A DNA stretch of 64,000 bases from Cristatella mucedo (Eukaryota; Bryozoa; Phylactolaemata; Cristatellidae). This document shows, piece after piece, positions 48,679 through 58,336 of this stretch. The translations under genes and the position numbers were made by a program. The stretch is from NCBI GenBank assembly GCA_009760855.2, contig WPIO01000102.1, positions 1 through 64,000 of the forward strand. The letters are read 5' to 3'. Each line of letters begins with the position of its first letter. The first letter of the stretch is position 1. Under the pieces are notes generated by a model. It saw only the letters and a program-made list of their open reading frames with translations, had not been told where the DNA came from and did no database searches.

Positions 48679-49818
48679 ATGCAAAGGTTTTTATTTCTAT
48701 ATCTCGTCATTCATTGTGGCATTTTTGCAAACCATCGCACGGCAGAGGCAAAATATTGCAAAACTGGAACGGTTTTGGCCGCACAAGAATCTCCCGAGGG
48801 TAAGGTTTATGTAAAATGTGTGCCAAAATCAGATGTAAAAAAAGAAGTTTGCGATCCAGTTTGCAAGATTGGCAAAGTTATAATAAATCCTCAAAAAAAA
48901 GTACCAAGAAGAATTATTAAGGTTGCCGCACCAGTCGTTTTACCCCCAAAGATATCAGCTCCGGTAAAAATGCCAGAAGCCAGCCCTCAACCCACGCCAG
49001 TGCCAGAAAAAGAAACTATTATAAACAACTATTATTACGACCCACCAAGTGTTAAAAAAACCGCATCAGATGACGATTACTACGCTAAAAAACCAACCAT
49101 AATAGAGAGCAATCCAAATATAGACGATATTGTTTTGCGAGAAAAAAATTGGATGAAGAAAAAAACTCTATCTCTTGCAGGATTTTACTTTGGTGCATCT
49201 TACAATGCTCTATTTGGCACATTGCAGGAAAATTTTACCGCCAATCTTGCCAATGGAACAATAAGCTCCGTGCAAGCAGCTAACAACACAGGACATGTGG
49301 GCTGGATTGTGGCTGGTTTTACTGTAACTCCGCGTAAAAGATTTTTATTGGGCATAGATTTGGCCTTACCACTTTACAGCAGCATAGAATTTCAAAAAAG
49401 GTCGCCAATTCCAGCTTTCTTGGGCAGCGATATTCCTCTTAATTCCATTGAGGAATTACTAAGAATACAGGCCAGAATTGGAATAGTTATGGCAAGCAGA
49501 CTTGCTTTTTATGGAACCATCGGAACAAATCTTGCAAAATTTAATTTTTACAACATCAGTTCGATTAATGTTGTATGGCCAAATCAGTTTGCCTTGGTTA
49601 ATTCAATTAACGGAGGTGCTGGAATGGAAATATTGCTCAGACAATCTCTAACCTTAAGAATTGAATATGCATTTCAGTATTATGTTCAGCAATCCTATGC
49701 CGATAACTACACTTATAAAGATAACAGCGTTCCCGTTGCTAGCAGAGCAAAAAACTATCTGAATACTTACGATATAGTTCAACATTCAGTCTCGGTTATT
49801 TTGGCTTATAAGTTTTAA
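48679..49818 (+). CDS. putative outer-membrane beta-barrel protein
   Basis: The frame opens at 48616, but a good signal peptide starts at the ATG at 48679 (MQRFLFLYLVIHCGIFA, cleavage near TAEAK). The mature 379-residue product first has a short Cys-containing part (VYVKCVPKSD and VCDPVCKIGK). A Pro/Lys-rich linker follows (PPKISAPVKMPEASPQPTPV), then INNYYYDPPS. From about residue 160 alternating hydrophobic strands begin (LAGFYFGASYNALFG, VGWIVAGFTVTPRKRFLLGI) and the chain ends SVSVILAYKF with a terminal Phe. That is the signature of a barrel inserted by BamA. The pattern recalls alphaproteobacterial OmpA-barrel-like porins, but no precise family was recognised. Its 3' end faces that of the next gene. 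Confidence 0.75.
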   Translation: MQRFLFLYLVIHCGIFANHRTAEAKYCKTGTVLAAQESPEGKVYVKCVPKSDVKKEVCDPVCKIGKVIINPQKKVPRRIIKVAAPVVLPPKISAPVKMPEASPQPTPVPEKETIINNYYYDPPSVKKTASDDDYYAKKPTIIESNPNIDDIVLREKNWMKKKTLSLAGFYFGASYNALFGTLQENFTANLANGTISSVQAANNTGHVGWIVAGFTVTPRKRFLLGIDLALPLYSSIEFQKRSPIPAFLGSDIPLNSIEELLRIQARIGIVMASRLAFYGTIGTNLAKFNFYNISSINVVWPNQFALVNSINGGAGMEILLRQSLTLRIEYAFQYYVQQSYADNYTYKDNSVPVASRAKNYLNTYDIVQHSVSVILAYKF

Positions 49819-50023
49819 TTTTGCCTCAATATATTAAAATTGAATATTTTTTTAATTAGTAAATTGAAAATCGTTGTAATAAAATGCAAAGATTGAGATT
49901 TTTAAGATTGATGGCACAGTGAATAATAGCAATATGGCAGTTGTGAGAAATAATAACAAAAGATCCATAATAATATCGAAATATTTCGACTGATTGTTAA
50001 CCATTTTTTAAAATAATATATGG

Positions 50024-51496
50024 CTAAAATCCAAAGCCATAAAAAACCCCGATGTTAAAATTTAAATAAAGTGCCAGACCGCCCATGGCATTATCTGTCC
50101 CATTTATATTGATGGAATTTGGCGTTACATGCTTTGCCTTGTGATAGTCTTGAAACACTGCCTCAATCTCACCTATGGGTATGTTTTGGTTAGCATTTTT
50201 AACCAAAATTGCATTATCTGTAAACGTACTACTAGTAAAATTATCGATCAAGAAAAAATCTTCAGAAGAAATAACAGATCTTAATTTTTGCTTAACGTAG
50301 TCTGTATTTAATAGGTTTGCCATTTGTTCACTTAGGTTACGCTCAATGAAATATCTAACTGTATTTTCTGTTGTATTGTTGTAAATTTTTTTATCATAAA
50401 ACAAGCCAGAGTATAAATCTTGGCCATTAAAAACAACTAAAGACATGGCCAAAAATGCCTCATAAGGTGTTATTGTCGTTGTTAAAATAGATTCATTAAG
50501 TACTTCATTAAGATCAAATTTGGGATCGAATATCTTATTTATCTTTGTTGTGGAGCCTGACTCATCTATAGAATTTAGCGATATATAATATGGTATGCTA
50601 ATTTGCGGATCTGATTCTTTTGTTAAGGTATAAATTATTCGATACCCATCGCCAAAATAACGTATTTTTAGCTTCATGTAATCAATAGAGATCTCTATTT
50701 TATTGAAAGCTTGATTTATTTTTGCAGTTATTGCGTTGATTTCTGCTGATCTGTCTGACGCGACATCTGCCGCAACATTGTTAGTAGCTTGCGGCACAGC
50801 ATTTGGCTTGCTAAGATAGTCTTTTGGAATAACTGCAGAGCCAAGCTGCCCAGCTAGATAGTAGCCAAAAAAATGTCTTTTTTTTATAAATCTATGACTA
50901 AAATCAAGATTTAAATCTAGCCTTACGCCAATTTGTGGAGCCATGGCAATTAAATTGCCAACACTTACGCCAACTCCAACGGTTAATTCCAATCTAAGTT
51001 GCTGATTAATACTTGGATGATAAATTAGCTCACCACCAAAAATAATGCTCGAGCCTAAGTTATTTGCAGCAATTAAAGAAGTTGGAATTTCCGGCATTGA
51101 GTGATGATAAAACTGCAATCCAACCAATGATGCTGTCTGAAAATTTGCTCGATGGTTTTCCTTGTGCGACAAAAGCATTCTTGTGTTAATAAAATAACCT
51201 GCCGACATTAACCCGTCACTGATATTTAAAATATCACCAGCTCTGGCAATTACTTTTAAGGAGTTGCTTTCTGAGGTAAAAAACTCTCCACCAAAAAAAC
51301 CACCAACTCCAAAACCATTCTGAGCATGCTGGCTGTAAGTTGGTAAAAGTTCTGACCCATTATGATAAATCCCTCCAGCTCCAAACATTATTTCGGCTTT
51401 GTTTTTATTAATTACAGCATCTTGAGAATAGGCATTATTTTTTATGCAAAATAAGAAAAAAAACGCAATAATTAGGCAAGATATTTTTTTTGCCAT
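50024..51496 (-). CDS. putative outer-membrane protein
   Basis: The 490-residue product has a signal peptide (about 1-24, cleavage near AYSQD). Segments of alternating hydrophobicity follow (AEIMFGAGGIYHNGS, GFGVGGFFGGEFF, LELTVGVGVSVGNLIAMAPQ, GVRLDLNLDFSHRF). A soluble, acidic central part (about 240-440) contains EINAITAKINQAFNKIEIS, and a final strand pair ends FNIGVFYGFGF. The terminal Phe is typical of outer-membrane barrels. No named family was recognised. Convergent with the OMP at 48679; 205 bp separate their stops. A surface or porin role is inference. Confidence 0.65.
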   Translation of the reverse strand: MAKKISCLIIAFFFLFCIKNNAYSQDAVINKNKAEIMFGAGGIYHNGSELLPTYSQHAQNGFGVGGFFGGEFFTSESNSLKVIARAGDILNISDGLMSAGYFINTRMLLSHKENHRANFQTASLVGLQFYHHSMPEIPTSLIAANNLGSSIIFGGELIYHPSINQQLRLELTVGVGVSVGNLIAMAPQIGVRLDLNLDFSHRFIKKRHFFGYYLAGQLGSAVIPKDYLSKPNAVPQATNNVAADVASDRSAEINAITAKINQAFNKIEISIDYMKLKIRYFGDGYRIIYTLTKESDPQISIPYYISLNSIDESGSTTKINKIFDPKFDLNEVLNESILTTTITPYEAFLAMSLVVFNGQDLYSGLFYDKKIYNNTTENTVRYFIERNLSEQMANLLNTDYVKQKLRSVISSEDFFLIDNFTSSTFTDNAILVKNANQNIPIGEIEAVFQDYHKAKHVTPNSININGTDNAMGGLALYLNFNIGVFYGFGF

Positions 51497-51834
51497 AAGC
51501 CATGCTTACAATAATGCCAGACAAAAATAATCCTTAATAATATATTGTAATAAGCAACAATTATTTAGTTTATTTTTTTTTCTGGCGATATTTTTGATGG
51601 ATATGTATTGTTGCGTGTTGATGTAATTTATCTCACACTGGGATATAATTTGAGTGATATTACTATAATGCAATGCTTAACATCCGTGAAAAGAAACATT
51701 GCCAGCAAGGCATGAAATGGTGGAGCTTTTTCTGCCAAAAGCAAGCAAAGGCTAAACATATAGATGAAAAATTGCCCATTGGATATCATGACCACAGAAG
51801 TAAAATATAAATTCCATGGCATTGAAAATTTTTT
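51497..51834. other. spacer between the ABC permease gene and the OMP gene
   Basis: 338 bp of AT-rich sequence upstream of the leftward OMP gene and downstream of the leftward ABC pair. A 64-codon minus-strand frame (51628-51822) has no family features. Confidence 0.4.
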
Positions 51835-53196
51835 TTACTGCATTGTGCTGGAGTTTGTTTTTTTATGAGGCTTGTATTTGGATAGAATTATTATCGCCAT
51901 AATTGCAAAAAAAGATGAAAATAAAAGCAATATGTTTACATCTCGAATATAATGATCTGTTTTGTTTTTTAGCATTAAATCCGTTAAGGCATTGCATGCA
52001 TAAGTGACTGGCAAAAAAGTTGATATTTTTTGTAAAATTGGTGAATTTGATATATCAAAAATACCACATAAAACCAATTGTGGCAGAATTAAAAAAGGAA
52101 TAGTCTGGACAACTTCAAATTCTGTCTTAGCAATAATAGAGGCCAACATTCCTATAGTAAGAGCAACCAGAGAAGTGGACAGATTTATTGCGGCAACCTC
52201 TAGTATATTTCCATTTGAATTGAGCTGCAAAACATAGTAATAAAAAATCTGAATAACGCCAGCCTGAATAATTACAACAACGCCAAAAGCCAAAATGTAT
52301 CCAAAAATTAACTGCCAAGGCCTTAATGGCGATAGCATAATTCTGCCCAAAGTGCCAGAAGTTCTTTCTTTTAAAAACATCATGCTTGAGGAGATAAATA
52401 CTGAAAAAAACACCATAACGGCAAGTAATTTTGGTGCCATTGTATCAAAAGAAGAAAAGTTATCGACCGGATAGAGATAATTTATTTTAAGTTTTTGCGG
52501 TGCAGTGGTGTCATCGTTGGTGCTGATTTTTGACTGTAATTTATTTACAATCATATCGTTGTCAGATCTATCTCTATCTGTTGTGATTTTGTTGTTTGGT
52601 TTTTTTGTTTCTATTGCAATATTATTATTTTCATCATTCGATACCAAGGAATTGAATTTGGCCGCAGTGCTTAACTGTTCAGATATTTGCTGTGATTGTG
52701 CATTACTTGAAACGGAACTGGGAAGATTATTATTTCCTACCAAGTTTGATAAATTGGCACCAGCCTTCTTAAGTGAAGATAGGGTCATTAGAGCGATATT
52801 CAACTTTGCCTCCGTCAGTAAATTCCCAACAATCATTTTTGCTATTTCATTTTTTGGCTTAGAAGTTTCAATCAAAAACATCTCAACTCCGCCGCTTTCC
52901 ATGCGCAACGCCAAGTCTATTTTTTGATTGGTTGAGATTTTTTCAAGTTCTTCGTTTTTTTTGATGTAGGAGAGGTCAAGACAGATAATTTGTTCCTTAT
53001 GTTTATTGCATATTTGTTCAAAAAATTGATTTTTATTCAACATACCAATTGATATTTTTCCATCATCTCCAGCAGTTAAAACGAAAGAAAAAATATAAAA
53101 TAACAACATTGGCGCTATTACAATAAGAGCAATTGTGCGAGGCTGATGTTTTAATTGCCTCAATACTCTGACTGCTGTTTGGGCTATGGTATTCAT
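51835..53196 (-). CDS. ABC-2 type exporter permease
   Basis: The 453-residue permease starts with a membrane helix (RTIALIVIAPMLLFYIFSFV). A large extracytoplasmic loop of about 200 residues follows, ending near YLYPVDNFSSFDTMAPKLLA. The C-terminal half has the usual five or six helices of ABC-2 permeases (FSVFISSSMMFLKERTSGTL with the family ERTSGTLgRi motif, then LRPWQLIFGY). This matches the YhhJ/YbhR-like group, exporters that often work with a periplasmic adaptor; none is seen here. The ATPase gene ends 2 bp before it, so both are in one operon. The substrate is unknown. Confidence 0.87.
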   Translation of the reverse strand: MNTIAQTAVRVLRQLKHQPRTIALIVIAPMLLFYIFSFVLTAGDDGKISIGMLNKNQFFEQICNKHKEQIICLDLSYIKKNEELEKISTNQKIDLALRMESGGVEMFLIETSKPKNEIAKMIVGNLLTEAKLNIALMTLSSLKKAGANLSNLVGNNNLPSSVSSNAQSQQISEQLSTAAKFNSLVSNDENNNIAIETKKPNNKITTDRDRSDNDMIVNKLQSKISTNDDTTAPQKLKINYLYPVDNFSSFDTMAPKLLAVMVFFSVFISSSMMFLKERTSGTLGRIMLSPLRPWQLIFGYILAFGVVVIIQAGVIQIFYYYVLQLNSNGNILEVAAINLSTSLVALTIGMLASIIAKTEFEVVQTIPFLILPQLVLCGIFDISNSPILQKISTFLPVTYACNALTDLMLKNKTDHYIRDVNILLLFSSFFAIMAIIILSKYKPHKKTNSSTMQ

Positions 53197-53198
53197 AT

Positions 53199-53903
53199 TT
53201 AAGATGACGCTTTGATGTATAAATCTTCCATTGACGAAGCTTGGTATAGTTTTTTTAATTCCTCTGGAGTGTTTTTTGCTGTAATTTTTCCTTCTTTAAT
53301 AATAATCAAGTTATCACATCTATCGGCATCAGACATAACGTGAGTTGTAATAATTATTGCATGACCAAGCTGCTTTAGTTCCGTAAAATGATTCCAAAAT
53401 TTTTCACGCAAAATCGGGTCTATCCCAACTGTTGGCTCATCTAATACTAAAAGTTTTGGCTTGTGCAACAGTGCAATTGCCAAAGAAAGTCTTCTTTTCA
53501 TACCGCCAGAAAATTTTGCAACCAACTTATTGGAATGGGCTGAAAGCTCTATCCAATCTAATATTTCTTTAATTCTTACGGCTGCATTTTTGATATTATA
53601 TAAAGAAGCGAAATATTGCAAATTATCACACGCAGTTAGGTCTTCATATATTGTATCTGCTTGCAGCATATAGCCAAGCTCTTTGTGCAATTTAGCACAA
53701 GGAATACCAGATCCTTCAAACAAAACCTCACCACTGGTTGGAATAAGCTCGCCAATTAAATTTCTTAATAGGGTGGTTTTGCCGCTTCCAGACGGGCCAA
53801 GTAAACAGATTATTTCTCCTTTATTTATTTCCAGATTTATGTTCTGCAGTATTGTTGTTTTTTTTATACTGTAGCAAATATCTTTGGCCAAAATTAATGG
53901 CAT
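53199..53903 (-). CDS. ABC transporter ATP-binding protein
   Basis: The 234-residue ATPase has Walker A LLGPSGSGKTTLLRNL, a Q-loop near LGYMLQADTIYEDLT, the signature KFSGGMKRRLSLAIALLH, Walker B LLVLDEPTVGID and a switch His in IIITTHVM. This is the ABC-2 exporter type (CcmA/NatA/DrrA-like). It pairs with the permease downstream. Start at 53903 by family length. Confidence 0.95.
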   Translation of the reverse strand: MPLILAKDICYSIKKTTILQNINLEINKGEIICLLGPSGSGKTTLLRNLIGELIPTSGEVLFEGSGIPCAKLHKELGYMLQADTIYEDLTACDNLQYFASLYNIKNAAVRIKEILDWIELSAHSNKLVAKFSGGMKRRLSLAIALLHKPKLLVLDEPTVGIDPILREKFWNHFTELKQLGHAIIITTHVMSDADRCDNLIIIKEGKITAKNTPEELKKLYQASSMEDLYIKASS

Positions 53904-54142
53904 ATTTTTGATGAATAAATTTCAGGACCCAGCATTTTTTATTTGATGGAATTTTTTATTAAGCAAGAATTAAGTCTTTTTCCTTTGATTTTTTTGGCGT
54001 GCGATTTTTCGAAAATCTTCAAAAAAGACACCACCCAGATTGTAAACAAAACTCACGAGTTGAATGATTGATTGTTTGTGTATTTGTTAAAGATATCTTC
54101 TGCGTTATTTGTTTTTTGCCGCAATATTGAATCGTGTATTTT

Positions 54143-54682
54143 TTACGGATTGCTGTCTTTTGCTGGGAATATTTTTTTTGCTCTAGCGTTTTGCAATAAA
54201 TCTGGATGTGTTTTTGCAATTCTCATTATAAGGGCCAAAGATCTTGAATGGATATTGTTGCTTAATTTTAAAGATTCGCGTAGATATTTGCAGCTAGTTT
54301 TAATATTTCCCTGTAAATAATTAACATATGCCAAGTGAAAAAAAAGCGTAGGTGAATTTAAATGAAACATCGAAGCTAAAAAAAAGCGAAACTTTGCATC
54401 TGTTAATTTTCCAGATTTTAACATGTAGAGCCCTATGCGAAAATTATTAATTCCAGATTGAGAAATTCTTCCATTCATTACCCCATCTAAATCTTCAACA
54501 ACTTTATGAAAAAAATCTGAAAAAAATACCCCAAAAGCACTAAAGCCTTCAAAAATTTTTATACCATTTTTTATTGGGTTGACGCTATTTTTTATTGTCA
54601 GTTTAGATTTTTTGTTCGTAGAAAAAACACCAGCAACAACCTTGGCAGCTAATGTTTTTGTATCTTTTATAAGGTTGGCCAT
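54143..54682 (-). CDS. small helical, possibly TPR-like protein
   Basis: This 179-residue product has no recognised family. The second half shows helix pairs of a TPR-like kind, for example FRIGLYMLKSGKLTDAKFRF followed by TLFFHLAYVNYLQGNIKTSC and YLRESLKLSN. The spacing of Ala, Gly, Leu and Tyr supports two or three tetratricopeptide-type repeats. No signal peptide. It starts 31 bp after leuS on the same strand, so it is likely the last gene of the leuS operon. In other bacteria lptE and holA often follow leuS; this is not obviously either. Confidence 0.6.
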   Translation of the reverse strand: MANLIKDTKTLAAKVVAGVFSTNKKSKLTIKNSVNPIKNGIKIFEGFSAFGVFFSDFFHKVVEDLDGVMNGRISQSGINNFRIGLYMLKSGKLTDAKFRFFLASMFHLNSPTLFFHLAYVNYLQGNIKTSCKYLRESLKLSNNIHSRSLALIMRIAKTHPDLLQNARAKKIFPAKDSNP

Positions 54683-54713
54683 TTAATCAAAAATACATTG
54701 GGTCTAAACTTTA

Positions 54714-57700
54714 CTAACCTACAACTATGCTTACTGTCTTATTTTTTACAACAATAATTTTTTTTATTTGCCCTCCAGCATTGGCTATGGCTATGGCAAC
54801 ATTTGAATGAGCAAGTGCTAAATGACGACAATCTTCCTCTGTTGAATTGTCTTCTACCTCTATTGTTCCGCGCAATTTGCCATTTACCTGAATGCTGATT
54901 GTTTGTTTTTTATTGTGTTGTTCAATTTTTTTTAATTGAGGCCAATATTTGTTGCTGCAAAATAAATCCGAACGAAGAATATCCAATCCTAAGGTTTCCT
55001 GTAGATGAATTTTCAGGTTTGAGTTTGGATGTAAGTCTTCTGTTGTTTTAAAATTACTATATTCTGTACAATATTTTAAATAATGCCAACAAGATTCAAC
55101 CAGATGGGGAGTAATTGGTGAAATTAAAGCCAATAAATCTACTACCACGTGGCAGACGGAAGTGATGTTTTCTGGTTGTAATTTTTCCTCTATTTTGCTG
55201 ATTAAAATATGAATCTGGGCTATAATTGTATTAAAGCTGCAATTTTCAAGATCTTTAGTTATGGAATTTATGGCAACATTTAGGTCTGCCAATAGCTCGC
55301 TATCCGACGGCGTTGGATTGGAATTCTCTCTTATCATGATTGCTACCTTGCAGACAATGCGCCAAATTTTATTCAATAATCGCTTTGCGGCAACTGCCTT
55401 TTCTTCTTTCCACTCTATATCCTGATCTATAGGGGCATCGGAAAGAATTGCAATTCTTAAGGCATCAGCCCCATATTTTTCCACAATTGAATCCGGATTT
55501 ACAACATTCAACTTAGATTTGCTCATTTTCATTACACCCATATCGGAAATTGGCAAAGCGGCCGATATTTCCGCATCACTGGCAAAGCATTTCCATTTTC
55601 TTGCTGGAACATAAATTAACCCATCATCAGATTCCACAACTAAATCTGGTTCTATCCATTTTTGACCCCGCATCACAAAACTAAAAGTACAGCCACTTTC
55701 TAGGCTATGAATGAAGCTTGATTTGTCCTGATTGGCAATTTCGTGTAGAAATTTTACCCCACAATCGCCACCTTCTGCGATAGATATAAGAATATTTCCT
55801 TTTGTTTCTTCTGCTATTTTTACCGACAGCTCAATTAAATCTGAAGCGATAATATTGAGAGATATTTCATTTTTGTTTTGTGATTTTTTCTCAGATGGGC
55901 GAATTACACACGATGCATTGCTGGAGCTATTCCAAGAATAAGCACGATGTAAAACTAACGCTTGAGTTGTTAATTTCTTAAATGGTTCTATGAAGTTAAT
56001 GCCATAATCAGATTTTTTCAAAGCAATCATAAAAAACCTAGAGTAAAGCAAGTGCAAAATAGCGTGCTCTATTCCGCCAATATAATGATCCACAGGCATA
56101 GTGCAATTAATTTGCTCTGGATTGAAGGCACATTCAGATTCTTGATTGGATGCATAGCGCAAAAAATACCAAGAAGAATCTACAAAAGTATCCATTGTAT
56201 CTTGCTCTCGCTTTGCAATTTTACCGCATTTGGGACAATTGCATTTTGTGAAGCTTTCGCTAGTCATGGGGTTTTCCACTCCAGCAATAGGATCTGGAAG
56301 CATAACTGGCAAGTTTGCTATCTTTTCTGGCAGAATGCCGCAATTAGAACAATAGATCATGGGTATTGGACAGCCCCAATATCTCTGACGAGAAATACCC
56401 CAATCTCGTAGCCTATATTCAGAATGTTGCTCTGCTATTTTTGCTGCCTCTAAAGCTGAAATGATTTTTTTTCTTGCTTCGGCAAAATTCAGATCATTTA
56501 GTGTAATATTTGCCCGCAATGGAATCGAATTATCGACAAAGCTTTTATCGTTGCTTGTTTTATCAAAAAGAGAAAAATAATCGGACGATATCGTGCCGCT
56601 GGAATTTATCATTTTGTCCTCTTGATTTGGATTTGCGTTTGATTGTAAATTAATTTCTATTTTTGGGATATTGTATTTGTTGGCAAAGTCTCCATCTCGT
56701 TTATCATGAGCCGGACAGCCAAATATTGCACCAGTTCCCCTTCCATCTAGCACATAGTTTGTTATCCAGATTGGCAATTGTTCTAGTGCAAAGCTTCCAC
56801 TCATTGGCGAATCGCAAGAAAGTTCGGTAAAAATTCCTACTTTTTCCAAATCCTGACGCCCAGATTCTCCACCAGTTTTGCTTTGCATGAAAAGTGGAAT
56901 TGTATTTTTCAAATCTGCAAAAAAATCAATATTAAGCTTTTGTGGTAAGAAATTTTCTATATAAGTAATTAATTTTTCAGCCATTATTATTAAGTCATCC
57001 GCAATGATATAGTTCGTCGATTTATTTGATGGTGCAATATTTATCTCAATTTTATTTAAAATAGCGAAAAGATCATTTGTCGCATTATTTTGGTTATTTT
57101 GTTTTATTATTTGCTGCTTTAGTGTGCTGATCAGGAAGGCAATTTCCGATAATTCAATCTCCAGAACTTCCAAGTTTATCAAATTTGGTGCTGCGTTTTT
57201 TTTGGTATAATTTGGACTTGTGGGAATAGAATCTTGTTTATGCTCCAAATGCTTTTCATTTGATAAGTTATTGTGGTTAGCTTGTAGTAATTTTTCTACA
57301 ATAATAGCTTTGCTTAGCTGCATCTTGCGATCTTCCGAAAAGCTAATAATTTTCCCCAATAACGCCATATTTTGTGCATCAAGAATATGGCTAAAAAATT
57401 TATTAGTTTGGTTAATTATTAGCTCCAGTTGCTTTATCTGCATTAATTCCGCCTTAAAAAGACTGTTTTTTATGCCAATTGTAGCAAGAGGATGATTTAA
57501 AGAAATAGCTAAAAAAGTTGCACCAAATAAGGTTTCTGGCCTTGTTGTAAAAACTTCCAAATACTCATGTCCTTCTGCAGCAATTTGCTTGGCGTAATTG
57601 AAAGAAAATTTAAATTTTATCTTCACTCCATCGCTTTTACCGATCCAATTTTTTTGCATTATTTTTACCTTTTCAGGCCATTCTGATAAGTTCTTCAAAC

Positions 57701-58328
57701 CATCCAGCAGTTCTTTAGAGTAATCTGAAATACGAAAAAACCACTGAGACATAATTTTAGTTTCCACCAAAGCACCACTGCGCCAGCCGCGACCATCTAC
57801 AACCTGCTCGTTTGCCAAAACTGTTTTATCTATAGGGTCCCAATTGACTTCAGAATCTTTTTTAAAAGCCAATCCAGCATGATAAAATCTAATAAACATT
57901 TCCTGCTGATGTTTGTAATATTCTGGCACACAGGTAGATGTTTCTCTGGCCCAATCATGAGATGTGCCAAGGGCTTTTATTTGAGCCTTCATGCTATTAA
58001 TACAGTAATCTATCCATTTTTTTGGAGATATGTTATTTTGTTTTGCGGCATTTTCCGCCGGCAAGCCGAAAGCATCCCAACCAAAAGTATAAAGCACATT
58101 AAACCCGACAGCTCTTTTCCATCTTGTCAGAACGTCGCCAATTGTATAATTTCTTATGTGCCCCATATGCAGCACGCCAGAAGGATAGGGCAACATTTCC
58201 AGTACATAATATTTGCTCTGACCATCTGGATTGTAGGTAAAGCTTACCCCCTCTTGCCACTTTGCTTGCCAATGTTTTTCGTGACAATGATTGTAGGGAC
58301 TGATGGATTTGTTTGCAATTTCTTTCAT
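54714..58328 (-). CDS. leuS: leucyl-tRNA synthetase with large insertions
   Basis: The class I LeuRS hallmarks are all there: the HIGH motif as PYPSGVLHMGHIRN (HMGH at 54-57), GWDAFGLPAENAA, a zinc-binding module (CSNCG at about 660 and CPKCG at about 698), the KMSKS motif at 934-938, and the C-terminal QVNGKLRGTIEV. The editing (CP1) domain has TTRPETLFGATF at about 261 and RGTGAIFGCPAHDKRDGDFA at about 530-549. The length, 1204 residues, is far above the usual 850-880. The excess sits in CP1 (about 285-480, between the two editing motifs), a smaller segment about 558-610, and a stretch of some 90 residues before KMSKS (about 800-890). The frame is open throughout and no catalytic motif is lost, so the enzyme is probably active. 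It starts 8 bp after gatA. Confidence 0.95.
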   Translation of the reverse strand: MKEIANKSISPYNHCHEKHWQAKWQEGVSFTYNPDGQSKYYVLEMLPYPSGVLHMGHIRNYTIGDVLTRWKRAVGFNVLYTFGWDAFGLPAENAAKQNNISPKKWIDYCINSMKAQIKALGTSHDWARETSTCVPEYYKHQQEMFIRFYHAGLAFKKDSEVNWDPIDKTVLANEQVVDGRGWRSGALVETKIMSQWFFRISDYSKELLDGLKNLSEWPEKVKIMQKNWIGKSDGVKIKFKFSFNYAKQIAAEGHEYLEVFTTRPETLFGATFLAISLNHPLATIGIKNSLFKAELMQIKQLELIINQTNKFFSHILDAQNMALLGKIISFSEDRKMQLSKAIIVEKLLQANHNNLSNEKHLEHKQDSIPTSPNYTKKNAAPNLINLEVLEIELSEIAFLISTLKQQIIKQNNQNNATNDLFAILNKIEINIAPSNKSTNYIIADDLIIMAEKLITYIENFLPQKLNIDFFADLKNTIPLFMQSKTGGESGRQDLEKVGIFTELSCDSPMSGSFALEQLPIWITNYVLDGRGTGAIFGCPAHDKRDGDFANKYNIPKIEINLQSNANPNQEDKMINSSGTISSDYFSLFDKTSNDKSFVDNSIPLRANITLNDLNFAEARKKIISALEAAKIAEQHSEYRLRDWGISRQRYWGCPIPMIYCSNCGILPEKIANLPVMLPDPIAGVENPMTSESFTKCNCPKCGKIAKREQDTMDTFVDSSWYFLRYASNQESECAFNPEQINCTMPVDHYIGGIEHAILHLLYSRFFMIALKKSDYGINFIEPFKKLTTQALVLHRAYSWNSSSNASCVIRPSEKKSQNKNEISLNIIASDLIELSVKIAEETKGNILISIAEGGDCGVKFLHEIANQDKSSFIHSLESGCTFSFVMRGQKWIEPDLVVESDDGLIYVPARKWKCFASDAEISAALPISDMGVMKMSKSKLNVVNPDSIVEKYGADALRIAILSDAPIDQDIEWKEEKAVAAKRLLNKIWRIVCKVAIMIRENSNPTPSDSELLADLNVAINSITKDLENCSFNTIIAQIHILISKIEEKLQPENITSVCHVVVDLLALISPITPHLVESCWHYLKYCTEYSNFKTTEDLHPNSNLKIHLQETLGLDILRSDLFCSNKYWPQLKKIEQHNKKQTISIQVNGKLRGTIEVEDNSTEEDCRHLALAHSNVAIAIANAGGQIKKIIVVKNKTVSIVVG

Positions 58329-58336
58329 AACGATTC

